NCBI RefSeq assembly: GCF_000205165.1
Contig: NZ_GL883828.1
Coordinates: forward strand, 1 to 54,417
DNA length: 54,417 nucleotides
Reading direction: 5' to 3'
Source of the DNA: Paraprevotella xylaniphila YIT 11841
Lineage (GTDB): Bacteria > Bacteroidota > Bacteroidia > Bacteroidales > Bacteroidaceae
Every line of letters begins with the position of its first letter. Within the stretch, counting starts at the first letter, position 1. Shown in pieces: positions 7,657-16,609 of the stretch. The position numbers and the translations under genes were made by a program. The notes beneath the pieces are model-generated. The model saw only the letters and a program-made list of their open reading frames with translations. It had not been told where the DNA came from and did not search any database.

Positions 7657-8337
7657 TCATTCAAACAAGACTATGCTGTCCCAATCGAAATCCTTGTTCC
7701 AAATCATATAGGGGTAAGGAATCCACTTCCTATCCACATATAAACCGATACGGATATTATCCACGCTCCCGGCACTTCCATCATCCACATTAAGTATGGG
7801 CAAAGAGAGATAACGCCCCTGAGCATCCCCTGCATTAATCGCCACATGAACCAACTCCGCTTTGAATTTCAAGTCCAACGGACTTCCGTTCGACTCTTTC
7901 GTGCGGTCATAATAATAAGTCAAGAGGAAATAAGGCCCCATAAAGTCATGTGCATATCGCCGAATCTCAGGCACAGCATAAGCCCGGTAATAATCCGGTT
8001 GGAACTGGAGAATGATTTGAGTGGACTTGGCACGGAGATAAGCCTCACAATCCGGCTTGGACCAAGTGTCGAGATTATGGTCGGGATATTTCTCCAAATA
8101 CGTCCGGCAGACGTACGCCACACTGTCTAAAAGTTTCTCCTTCTCGTATGCAGACAAGGGGAATGGATTCTCGGCCCCTGTCTTCTTATCCGACAAGGCC
8201 ACAGGGCGGTATCCCTGCACCAGATAATAGTGTCGCTTTTGCGCCCGATATTCTTTCAAGACCTTTCTTGAACTGCCGCACCCACAAAATAAGAATATGC
8301 CCAAAAGCAATAAAATATTTTTTTCCATCATGTCCAT
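7657..8337 (-). CDS. Hypothetical lipoprotein
   Basis: 226 residues that I do not recognise. The N-terminus MEKNILLLLGIFLFCGCGSSRK is a lipoprotein signal with a Bacteroidetes-type lipobox (Cys at about 20, or 17 if translation starts at the third Met). The body is mixed alpha/beta with many Tyr and Asp residues and no known motif. It lies just after a strong terminator that ends the SusCD operon, with about 16 bp between the T-run and the first possible ATG. A separate promoter is therefore hard to place, and expression may depend on read-through. It is followed by the repeat-rich gap. Surface or periplasmic location is inferred from the lipobox only. Confidence 0.75.
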   Translation of the reverse strand: MDMMEKNILLLLGIFLFCGCGSSRKVLKEYRAQKRHYYLVQGYRPVALSDKKTGAENPFPLSAYEKEKLLDSVAYVCRTYLEKYPDHNLDTWSKPDCEAYLRAKSTQIILQFQPDYYRAYAVPEIRRYAHDFMGPYFLLTYYYDRTKESNGSPLDLKFKAELVHVAINAGDAQGRYLSLPILNVDDGSAGSVDNIRIGLYVDRKWIPYPYMIWNKDFDWDSIVLFE

Positions 8338-8353
8338 CTTCCTTAACTAATTT

Positions 8354-8389
8354 AAAAAAACGGAAAGGGTGTGGTGTTCACCCTTTCCG
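8354..8389 (-). terminator. Rho-independent terminator of the SusCD operon
   Basis: A perfect 11-bp stem, CGGAAAGGGTG (8361-8371) and CACCCTTTCCG (8379-8389), with a 7-base loop. On the minus strand it is followed by a run of seven T (8354-8360). It starts 10 bp after the stop of the last DUF4983 gene. Confidence 0.9.
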
Positions 8390-8398
8390 CCTTATGAT

Positions 8399-10111
8399 TT
8401 ATTGGTCACGCCATTGTTCTTCCATCATATAAGATGACAAGAAGCAATGCCCGTCCAACTCGTCCCCCACAGCATCAGCACCGCACAGCCAATAAATAAC
8501 CTGAGGTGCAATCAAGATGTTTTCCATCGCCAAATCTCCTGAAGACCTCTTTCCCGGTAAAGTATTGGCCATTTTCACAAAAACAGGTTTTTCCCTAAAT
8601 ACCATGTCTGGCATACCTTTCACTTTATTGGGTATAATTGAATCCGATTTCAACTCATCCGGTGAAAAGTGCCACTCCCCTATCAAGTGTCCACGCTGAG
8701 CCGCCCCTTCCGGTAACACCCAATAGTCCATATACTCATTGATATCCTCATCCTTCAAGAAAGTATCCCATAAACGTACAGAACCAGCATAGAAATTTAT
8801 GCCTGTATGCCCGACTTCCAAAGCCGTAGAATCATCTTCTACTCCCATATTTTGTGTTTCATCATATAACATCCTTTGCCCGTCATAAGACATAATATAC
8901 ATCCGTCCCCCCGAAGACAACGGCCCCAAGCCGGTATAAAAAGAATGCCACCTCGCATCATTAAAAGCATTGATTTCTTTCTCCAAAGCATTGCCTCCAC
9001 TGATATATATTTTCACTTTCTCCCTTTGACGGAACAGCCCCCACTTGCCTTTCCCCACAAAACGGTCCCAATTGTTTCCATGATAGGATTGCTTATCAGT
9101 AGGAATATTCCTCATATTGATTTCTACGGCAAGTTCCCGGTTAGGCCCTATTCCATATAAGGCCGTAGAGTCCTCTACTGCCGCCCAATTCTCTTTCGAG
9201 AAATATGCAGCCCACACAACCTCCCCTTTCATCTCGTACGAAGTATAATGAGGATAATAGAATATGCCGAAAATATCCCGTTCCGGATCTGTGTTGCCGC
9301 CGTAGCGACCGTCAGGCGTCCCCCCGTGGTTCGATGTCACGCACACCAACCAGTCTTCATAATAAGCATCTTCGCGAGCCTCAATCGTGGCCAACAATCG
9401 TCCCAAACCCGTATCTACCAACTTCAAGGCATTCAGGTATGATGCATTTTCAGCCACGAATCCTCCTGATTTTCCAGCCTCCAACACTCCTTTAAAGGCA
9501 GCCAATATCAACTGGTTATCTCCCTTTTCAAGTTGCCCCTGCAACACCTCCAACGTTTCTTCATCCGAAGAACTGGTTATCACGGATTGCATCCCACCGA
9601 CATAACGGTTTAAGTTGGGCCAAGGAGAAACGCACGACATCAATAAGTTCGGATCCTTATCCGAAACATACTGCACGATGGTCTTGGCATAAGTAACCGC
9701 CGCATCCCCTATCATGAAATCAGGAGTATAAGAATAATCCTTGATACGATGCATACGGGAATTCATCCCTGTGAGCATAGTGGCCCAAGTCAAAGGATCT
9801 TCCTCATCATACGACTCACGCCCTTCCGGCAGCAAGGCGTGGTCATCGGCGACCCCCGTCCAAACATACTTGCTATGCCCAAGCATCTTCTGCATGACCA
9901 GGAGGGTTCCTTTCTCCACCTCCTGCTTCACCACAGAACCCACAGCCCCGTCTATGTTGAGCCAAAGCACGTAACGTTTCACACTTTTTTTGGATGCCGC
10001 CGTGTCTTCTATCCCTCCGGCAATCGACTCAGGTGTATCATACTTCGTGCACGAAGCGTACAGCCCACATAGCAACACCAATACGTATTTGAATCGGTTC
10101 ATTATATCCAT
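8399..10111 (-). CDS. DUF4983-type surface lipoprotein (copy a)
   Basis: 570 residues and the last gene of the SusCD operon. The lipobox Cys is in GLYASC (about 21); Met4 is an alternative start. The N-terminal half resembles the alkaline-phosphatase/phosphodiesterase fold: VLWLNIDGAVGS near 48, a WATMLTGM helix, and DWLVCVTSNHGG near 255, which matches the SDHG metal site of that fold but with Asn replacing Asp. The C-terminal half looks like a LamG/concanavalin sandwich followed by a short tail. From memory this architecture matches Pfam DUF4983 proteins found beside SusD genes. It is a paralogue of the gene at 12258-14066. A role in glycan capture is likely and catalysis is uncertain because the metal ligands look incomplete. 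Confidence 0.75.
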   Translation of the reverse strand: MDIMNRFKYVLVLLCGLYASCTKYDTPESIAGGIEDTAASKKSVKRYVLWLNIDGAVGSVVKQEVEKGTLLVMQKMLGHSKYVWTGVADDHALLPEGRESYDEEDPLTWATMLTGMNSRMHRIKDYSYTPDFMIGDAAVTYAKTIVQYVSDKDPNLLMSCVSPWPNLNRYVGGMQSVITSSSDEETLEVLQGQLEKGDNQLILAAFKGVLEAGKSGGFVAENASYLNALKLVDTGLGRLLATIEAREDAYYEDWLVCVTSNHGGTPDGRYGGNTDPERDIFGIFYYPHYTSYEMKGEVVWAAYFSKENWAAVEDSTALYGIGPNRELAVEINMRNIPTDKQSYHGNNWDRFVGKGKWGLFRQREKVKIYISGGNALEKEINAFNDARWHSFYTGLGPLSSGGRMYIMSYDGQRMLYDETQNMGVEDDSTALEVGHTGINFYAGSVRLWDTFLKDEDINEYMDYWVLPEGAAQRGHLIGEWHFSPDELKSDSIIPNKVKGMPDMVFREKPVFVKMANTLPGKRSSGDLAMENILIAPQVIYWLCGADAVGDELDGHCFLSSYMMEEQWRDQ

Positions 10112-10124
10112 ATTTCAATTTGTT

Positions 10125-12245
10125 TTATCGTTTATAAAAAAATGTCCCAAACTCCGAAAACATTTGTTGCCTGTCCTTATGGAAGTTTTCAAAATTCTCT
10201 TCATCGCCTTCATTCGGTACGAACAAATTGGGCTTGTCGAATACCAAACGCAGGTAACGTGCCGTGACAGGCTGCGGGAAATCTATGAACTGCTCGTTTT
10301 TCAACAAACCGTCCACGGTCTGTTCCAAAACATACAGGTTGCTCCATTCCTGTTCGTCATGCTGTTCCAAACCGAAGCCTGAAGCATCAGTCGTCTGCAA
10401 CGTAAATCCGGAAATACAGCGTGCGTCCCCATTCGCATAATAAAAACCATCCATCGTCTGCTCCTTTCCCATGTCGATGACCACATAATATGGAAGTTCG
10501 CTCGGAGAATCCTGATGCCCTCCGTTATTGGGAGAAAGGTAAGAACTCCAGTAAGAGTAGGGATCACCATCCAGAAGATTGTCCGCAGTCTTCCAATCCG
10601 ACTCAGATTTATACTCCTTGTCCTCGTTTTCACGCCCTTCGCTGTCCCAAGCCGCAATCTTCCATGCGCTGCGGTTGGCACGGTAACGGAAAGACGAGGT
10701 TTCATATTGCCCCACATCCTCAAACGGATCCTCCGCCAACGGGTTTATTTTCCAGATTTGCTTGTCCAATAGAGGATAGCGTGAAGCATATTCACGCTCC
10801 GATCCGGAAACAGACATGCCCCAATGTTCATAGAAAGGAGTAAAATCCACCTGATAACGGTCGCAAAGTTCCCTGAAGAAACCCTCATAGTCGTTTCCGG
10901 CTCTTCTATCATGGCTTAATTTATCATAGATGTCCCATTTCGGTTTATCCTGATAATGGTTTTCATATTCGGCAATTTGGACACGCGGTAAAAGATATAG
11001 GGACTTTTTTCGGTTCGCCTCTTCTTTAGCCGTATACAAATCCGATGACATCCACTTGGAAGTATCCGCCTCTGCATAGGACAAAGCAACCGGAACTGTA
11101 GACTTAAAATCTATCCCCATGTCTGACAATTCTTGTTCCAAACCAATCTCCTTGTTCCTCTCATTCATCCGATACAGAGGCACATAAAAATATTCATCCT
11201 CCCATCCCGTCACTCCATTATAAAAATAACTATACTTTTCCGCCACCATGGAATACACATTGATAAAATGCAAATCAGCCACAGAGTCAATATTCAACAG
11301 GTCATCATAAAGACTGGCCGTACGTACCAACATCATCCCCTGTTCGTTATCGGAACGCCTCGATTTGTTTTCCCGCAATTGGACATCAAAGACAAAACGG
11401 TTGGGAAACATGGGTTGCGGATTTGCCGCATCGGATTCTTTGTCAAAGCCTTGGGTACGATAAATCGTCTCCAACATTTCATCCCACGTAGCCAAACATG
11501 CCTCCATTTCCATCGCAAAATCAGGACGTTGGGAGAAATACAAGTCCAACTGGCTTCGCTCTACGGAGAACGCCACGTTTTTTCCCCTCAATTCCAACCA
11601 AGGGACTGTCGTAGCTTTCACTTTCCGTTCCCACTCACGCACGTCGGTTTTCCCCAAGACAAAATCCGGAGCCGCATACACATTGCAGAATGTCAACGGG
11701 ACATCAGCATCCCCTTCTACATCCTGATCGCGCAACACCCAAAGATAACCTCCCAACGAGAAGCGTACGGTATTCTTTCCGGGATACAACGCTTTCCGAT
11801 AATAGGCAATAGGTTCACGCAAGCCGATATTGTCATTCGTCAAGTCTTCCGTGTGCATACCCACTTGGACGGTCAGTCCCCAAACATTATCCGGCACATA
11901 AACCGTCACCAATTCCCCTGCACCCGCATACAACCCACTGCTATAAATGGATTGTGGGCCTTCTTGCATAATCCCCAACTGGATATATTTACGGGATAAA
12001 TCCAAATAAACCACAGTATCTGCGATACGACGTTCTGAAGCCGTGTCCACCAATCCCGGAAACAAACGGGCTTTCTCGTACATGCTCACATCGATGCCCT
12101 GTACCGTATCCACTGTCACACGGGAGGAATCCGCCGCATTATCATCCCACCCGCTATCAAACTCGAAGTCACTGGCTTCACACCCTGAGAACAAAAAAGA
12201 CATCCCCAAGAAAGCCACTAATATATAGTTCACTAAATATCTCAT
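10125..12245 (-). CDS. M60-like lipoprotein with C-terminal F5/8C domain, HExxH missing
   Basis: 706 residues. Lipobox FLFSGC gives a lipid-anchored Cys at about 22. Residues 95-170 (YAGAGELVTVYVPDN and GKNTVRFSLGGYLWVL) resemble the N-terminal sandwich of M60/enhancin-like proteins. The phrases PNRFVFDVQL and FTPFYEHWGMSVS correspond to regions flanking the M60 catalytic core. No HExxH motif occurs anywhere, so proteolysis by the usual zinc site is not expected. Residues from about 535 form an F5/8 type C (discoidin) domain: LLDGDPYSYWSS, YYVVIDMGKEQTMDGF and ARYLRLVFDKP. The gene lies between the two DUF4983 genes with 12-13 bp gaps. Likely a glycan- or mucin-binding surface protein derived from a peptidase. 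Confidence 0.72.
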   Translation of the reverse strand: MRYLVNYILVAFLGMSFLFSGCEASDFEFDSGWDDNAADSSRVTVDTVQGIDVSMYEKARLFPGLVDTASERRIADTVVYLDLSRKYIQLGIMQEGPQSIYSSGLYAGAGELVTVYVPDNVWGLTVQVGMHTEDLTNDNIGLREPIAYYRKALYPGKNTVRFSLGGYLWVLRDQDVEGDADVPLTFCNVYAAPDFVLGKTDVREWERKVKATTVPWLELRGKNVAFSVERSQLDLYFSQRPDFAMEMEACLATWDEMLETIYRTQGFDKESDAANPQPMFPNRFVFDVQLRENKSRRSDNEQGMMLVRTASLYDDLLNIDSVADLHFINVYSMVAEKYSYFYNGVTGWEDEYFYVPLYRMNERNKEIGLEQELSDMGIDFKSTVPVALSYAEADTSKWMSSDLYTAKEEANRKKSLYLLPRVQIAEYENHYQDKPKWDIYDKLSHDRRAGNDYEGFFRELCDRYQVDFTPFYEHWGMSVSGSEREYASRYPLLDKQIWKINPLAEDPFEDVGQYETSSFRYRANRSAWKIAAWDSEGRENEDKEYKSESDWKTADNLLDGDPYSYWSSYLSPNNGGHQDSPSELPYYVVIDMGKEQTMDGFYYANGDARCISGFTLQTTDASGFGLEQHDEQEWSNLYVLEQTVDGLLKNEQFIDFPQPVTARYLRLVFDKPNLFVPNEGDEENFENFHKDRQQMFSEFGTFFYKR

Positions 12246-12257
12246 ATTCCTTATGCT

Positions 12258-14066
12258 TTAATCATTCGTTGTTAAATCCTTATAGGGAAGCGTACGCCCT
12301 ATCCCCGTCCATCCCCATGCATCAGGCACGGTAAATCCCAACCATTGGAAAGTTTGGAACGGTATATCGACCAGATTAATGGACGTTTGGAAATAGGTCT
12401 TGCTATAAGGCGGTTTGACATTGGTCTCTTCCGACATGCCCTGTTGCCACAAAACATTGGAAGAAAGTGTCATATCCGATTTCCCTGCATTCGGTCCACC
12501 ATAAATGGAACCATATTGGGAATAGTCAGGCAACACCTCCCCTTCATAATCCTCTTCCCGGTCGCAAGGCCAGTAACCAATCAAATTATCCCAATAAGGA
12601 TAATCTTTTCCCAGTTCATCCAATCCCGACAGTTTATAATTCTCAGCTATGAAATCAGCCGGCAATGCCACATCGTAGACTTGCACATTGGTCACATAAA
12701 TCTGTACTGTCGTGGAAGTATTTGAACGGAATATCTGCCCAATGGTAAGGGGAACTTTGTCTCCTGTAGAAACATCCACGGTCAAAGGTTCAAACTCTGC
12801 ATTCCCATGAAGATCCAAATGCCCGTCCGTATATTGACGGAACTGTTGTTTCTTATAATCAAAAACTACCGTCAATACATGCCATTTTTTATCGTTCAAC
12901 ACCGAAGCCTGGTCTTGAATCGTCCAAATCCGTTTTCCATCGAACCTGGACAAAAGCCTGAAATATTCCGCTCCGGTTTCCCAACCTTCCCCTCCCCGGG
13001 GTTCTGTTTGGATGGCCTTAGACACAAAATCCAACCAGTTCTCTCCTCCATTGGGATAGCAGACCATGAATTGGACGGTATAAGATGTGGTGTCTTCCCC
13101 CTCTGCCGGCAATTTGAAATCGAACAAAGACGGGTCATTGACTTTGGCATAATCGGTAGCCCCCGTTCCGGAATAGGCCGGAGTGAAATACTTATATACC
13201 AATCCCTCATCCGAAGAAGGAGCCAAAATGCGCTCTTCACCGAAACGTTCATTATACATCAAGGTAAATGTGTTGCGGTCTTTCATCTCATACACACTTT
13301 CGCCCGTATTGTCCGTGGCACCTCCATAATTGGACGTTACTACCACCAACCAATCCTCGGCAGCATAATCCGGACGTGCTTGCAAAGCCGCCATGACCCG
13401 TCCTATACGTTGATCCGTTTCGGAAAGAGCGACTATGACTTCATCCGTAGGCCACCCGGCACGCTCGCCTTCAGGAACAATGAAACCGGCTTCCAATCCT
13501 GCCTGCTGCACTCCATTGTATTCTATAATGGTCAATGAGGGTACCTCGCCCGTAGCCGACAATATTGCCTCAGCATCTTCCGTGATTTGCTCATCCGTAC
13601 CCCAACAAATCATATCGGCCTCATCCTTGCATAAGTCGGAAAACTCACGTTCAGATGCCAATACCGCAATACGGCTTTCACCGTCAAGTCCTTTAAGGCG
13701 TTCCAAAACCGAAGGCGTATCGGAAGAGCGCTCCAACATTCCTGTCAGCAGATTATCCCATCCCAGACGACTTCCGACCAACGTATCGGAACGGGTATCA
13801 GCCAAACCGTCAAACGTATACAACGCCTTTTCCATCATGCCTTTCAGCGTCATCACCTTTCTGTCATTATTTGCCTCCCTTACGGCCGTACCGCTCGCCC
13901 CGTCCACCACAATCCAAAGCACATGTTTCTTATGGTAAGCGAAATCCTCATTCGGATAATCCGTCCGCAAACCATCCACCAAGTCATCGTTACAGGCACA
14001 TAACGTAGCACCCATGCCACAAAAGACAGCCAATTTCCAAATGGTTCTTATCAAAATGTTTCTCAT
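12258..14066 (-). CDS. DUF4983-type surface lipoprotein (copy b)
   Basis: 602 residues. Signal peptide with lipobox GATLCAC, Cys at about 25. Domain order matches copy a: a phosphatase-like core (HVLWIVVDGASGTAV near 48, DNLLTGML, DWLVVVTSNYGGATDNTG near 240) and a C-terminal LamG-like sandwich (KKWHVLTVVFDYKKQQFRQY, TVQIYVTNVQVYDVALPADF), then a YWDNLIGYWPCD segment. The metal-site phrase is TSNYGG, so both the Asp and His of SDHG are replaced and it is probably not an active phosphodiesterase. It starts 17 bp after the DUF5008-type gene stop. The strong divergence between copies a and b argues for an old duplication with distinct binding roles. Confidence 0.75.
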   Translation of the reverse strand: MRNILIRTIWKLAVFCGMGATLCACNDDLVDGLRTDYPNEDFAYHKKHVLWIVVDGASGTAVREANNDRKVMTLKGMMEKALYTFDGLADTRSDTLVGSRLGWDNLLTGMLERSSDTPSVLERLKGLDGESRIAVLASEREFSDLCKDEADMICWGTDEQITEDAEAILSATGEVPSLTIIEYNGVQQAGLEAGFIVPEGERAGWPTDEVIVALSETDQRIGRVMAALQARPDYAAEDWLVVVTSNYGGATDNTGESVYEMKDRNTFTLMYNERFGEERILAPSSDEGLVYKYFTPAYSGTGATDYAKVNDPSLFDFKLPAEGEDTTSYTVQFMVCYPNGGENWLDFVSKAIQTEPRGGEGWETGAEYFRLLSRFDGKRIWTIQDQASVLNDKKWHVLTVVFDYKKQQFRQYTDGHLDLHGNAEFEPLTVDVSTGDKVPLTIGQIFRSNTSTTVQIYVTNVQVYDVALPADFIAENYKLSGLDELGKDYPYWDNLIGYWPCDREEDYEGEVLPDYSQYGSIYGGPNAGKSDMTLSSNVLWQQGMSEETNVKPPYSKTYFQTSINLVDIPFQTFQWLGFTVPDAWGWTGIGRTLPYKDLTTND

Positions 14067-14083
14067 TTTTCTTCTTTTTTACA

Positions 14084-15805
14084 TTAATGATCCAAGTTCA
14101 CTTCCAACATCAAGACGTTATTGGCTTTCTGGCCATTGAAACGGTCAAAACTTCCCATCAACAACAGTCCATAAGAGCCTAAAGTCGTTTCCGTTTCGGC
14201 CACATGATAAAGTTGGCCGTTAAAAGCCCCGGGCACATTGAATTTCTGTTGCGCCATACCGTCCATTTCCAGAATGAGGAATCCCAATCTCGGCACACCT
14301 CCATAAGTAGAGAACGTTCCGGACACAATCACCTTTTCCTTATCTATCAACTGGGCAAAATTAACCGTACCGCCCCCTATCTCACGAGGTACAAACGTTT
14401 CATCCAATGTCCCGTCAGGGTTCAACATGGCCATTTGCTGACGAGGCTGACCGTTGACATGTTTGAAACCTCCAACCACCATCATTTTATCCAAAGCCTT
14501 GTTATAACGCACCATGGTAACATTACCATCCGGTCCCGCACCCAAATTCTCCAAGAAAGCATGGTCCACATTTCCACCCGCATCCAAACGGACCATTCCC
14601 GGCACGGGAACACCGTCGAATGAAGTAAAAGAACCAACCAAAACCACTCCATCGTCCTTATCCATGCACGCATCTGCTATGATTCCACCCCCCGCGCCGG
14701 AATAGTGCCCAACCTTATCCACCAAACGATAAGTGGAGTCCAACACTCCACAGTCATCCATGCGGAATGCCGATGCGACCGGTGAAATACGCTGTTTGCT
14801 ATCGACATAAGAAGACGCATATTCATTACATACGTACTGCGTAAGATTACCCACCGCCACTATCTTCTGACCGGAAGTCACAAACGAACGTACAATGGGT
14901 TGCAGACTTCCACCATTCAGTTTGCTAAACGAATAACGGATAGGCTTGCCATTGCTCTCTTTTCCAGCATCCTCGAATACATATTGCTGCGTGGTGTCGG
15001 GATGGGCATTGGAACGCAACACCATGATATTGTTAACATATACCCTATCTTTCAAATCATACAATCCACCATTTTTAGGATTATACACTTCAAAAGCAGA
15101 GAACATACCGGATACCAACATACGCCCGTCTTCAAAAGCAGATATGGAATTAATATACGGAGGGGTATCCCCTTCAAAGGAGGAAGGTTTCACGCCATAG
15201 TCCGTACCAAAATCGGAAGAACTCCAACGGGTCACTACACCTTTGGAATTCACATGCCCGATGCACCAATGTTCATATTGGGCCAAATGCTGGAATCCTC
15301 CTACCAGATAGTTGTTTTGAGGCTTGCCATATTGGCTCACCGAACCATACACTATCCCATCCACCACTTTCGCAGACAAATCCCACGACTTATCTACCGA
15401 GATATTGCCTTCTATGGGAAAATAAGGGCCGTAAAACACTTGGTTTTCCATCACCAGATAAGTATTGCTCGACACGCACTCATCGGGAACCCTAACCGTC
15501 AACGTCGTATCGGTGGCTGCCAATATTTTGGTTTCCTGTTCCCCCAAATAGAATTTAAAAGCATATTCTCCCTTTTCCGGCACACAATAGTTCAATAACC
15601 CATCGGCCTTAAACACTACCGTATCTCCAGGATATCCCTTGGCCGGAACCGGATCTTCACTCAGCAACCTGAGGTCGAACTGCACTTTTCCACCTCCATA
15701 AGGATCTTCCGAAATGGAATGATCCAGTTCTTCACAACCGGAAAAACCGGTCAGCAAGGATAAAACCCCATATAAGCCCACGCCATATTTCATAACCAAT
15801 TTCAT
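14084..15805 (-). CDS. DUF5008-type lipoprotein with IPT-like and beta-propeller domains
   Basis: 573 residues. Lipobox LTGFSGC, Cys at about 24. Residues 45-130 read like an IPT/TIG or E-set Ig fold: a PGDTVVFKADGL strand and an acceptor-strand pattern ending at MENQVFYGPYFPI. From about 145 there are repeated blades such as GIIADACMDKDDGVVLVGSFTSFDG, KMMVVGGFKHVNGQPRQQMAMLNPDGTLDETF and KVIVSGTFSTYGGVPRLG. These resemble delta-60/DUF5122 beta-propeller repeats. From memory the N-terminal part is Pfam DUF5008. Its first four bases overlap the fasciclin gene stop (ATGA coupling). A surface glycan-binding protein is the likely role. Confidence 0.75.
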   Translation of the reverse strand: MKLVMKYGVGLYGVLSLLTGFSGCEELDHSISEDPYGGGKVQFDLRLLSEDPVPAKGYPGDTVVFKADGLLNYCVPEKGEYAFKFYLGEQETKILAATDTTLTVRVPDECVSSNTYLVMENQVFYGPYFPIEGNISVDKSWDLSAKVVDGIVYGSVSQYGKPQNNYLVGGFQHLAQYEHWCIGHVNSKGVVTRWSSSDFGTDYGVKPSSFEGDTPPYINSISAFEDGRMLVSGMFSAFEVYNPKNGGLYDLKDRVYVNNIMVLRSNAHPDTTQQYVFEDAGKESNGKPIRYSFSKLNGGSLQPIVRSFVTSGQKIVAVGNLTQYVCNEYASSYVDSKQRISPVASAFRMDDCGVLDSTYRLVDKVGHYSGAGGGIIADACMDKDDGVVLVGSFTSFDGVPVPGMVRLDAGGNVDHAFLENLGAGPDGNVTMVRYNKALDKMMVVGGFKHVNGQPRQQMAMLNPDGTLDETFVPREIGGGTVNFAQLIDKEKVIVSGTFSTYGGVPRLGFLILEMDGMAQQKFNVPGAFNGQLYHVAETETTLGSYGLLLMGSFDRFNGQKANNVLMLEVNLDH

Positions 15806-16584
15806 AACCTATCCTCCTCTTTCTTCCGAATAAGACATTCCTTTTCCCTGCGCTTGACTTCCTCCAAAGGCAAAATACCTGCCCCAATCGCTTTCTGCGC
15901 AAAGACATCGCGGTCGAAACCAAAATTATGGTTCGTAAACCTTATGACATGAACCACGCCGTTAAAGGGCTGAATGTCACACGAAGCCACATAAGCATTA
16001 ATCATATCCATACTGGCAAAATCGTTCACATAAGAATAAAGTATCTGGCGTGGACCGGCATATTTCACTCCAGAGGCATCATAGTACACGACTCCCATGT
16101 TCATAGGCTTGCCTGCCAACGAGTAATAAGCTCCACCCGGATAAGCTGAAACGGCTGCTGTATCCAACTGGGGGATATCTTTCAAGCAGTATTTCCCGGG
16201 AATGACATACATGGACAGGAACTCTTTCCATACTTCCGGTCTAATCTGCCGCAAATCTTTCACGCTGTCTTCTCTCATCGTGAAATACAACTTTCTACTC
16301 AGATAATCGACCGAAAAACTGATAGACCAGTCTGTCGGGGCAAAAAAGGTTATTTCACCATTTTGGAACACGGAATCCATTCCGGCATAATGGATCATTT
16401 CGACCAAGTCCGAAAAATAATGCTTGTCGGGATGCTGTTCCAAATAATCCAATACCGTACCGTTATAATACGGATTGTGTTTGCCCCCATCTTCCAAATA
16501 ATCGTCATTCTGGCAACCTATGGCAGAAAAAGAGAGCACGACAGCCCCAAACCAAATCAGAAAATTTCTAAGTGAATATCTCAT
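15802..16584 (-). CDS. Fasciclin-domain lipoprotein (first copy)
   Basis: About 260 residues. I start it at MRYSLRN (16584) because that gives a standard lipoprotein signal ending FSAIGC, and it leaves 25 bp after the SusD stop. The frame extends 8 codons further up. The body is one FAS1-like domain: YNGTVLDYLEQHP, then ITFFAPTD near 78 (the H1 motif of FAS1) and NGVVHVIRF near 215 (the H2 motif). FAS1 domains mediate adhesion or binding, and in SusCD operons they probably form part of the surface complex. A similar gene sits in the same place after the other SusCD pair. Confidence 0.85.
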   Translation of the reverse strand: MRYSLRNFLIWFGAVVLSFSAIGCQNDDYLEDGGKHNPYYNGTVLDYLEQHPDKHYFSDLVEMIHYAGMDSVFQNGEITFFAPTDWSISFSVDYLSRKLYFTMREDSVKDLRQIRPEVWKEFLSMYVIPGKYCLKDIPQLDTAAVSAYPGGAYYSLAGKPMNMGVVYYDASGVKYAGPRQILYSYVNDFASMDMINAYVASCDIQPFNGVVHVIRFTNHNFGFDRDVFAQKAIGAGILPLEEVKRREKECLIRKKEEDRL

Positions 16585-16609
16585 AAATAATAGTTTAAAG
16601 TACAACATT

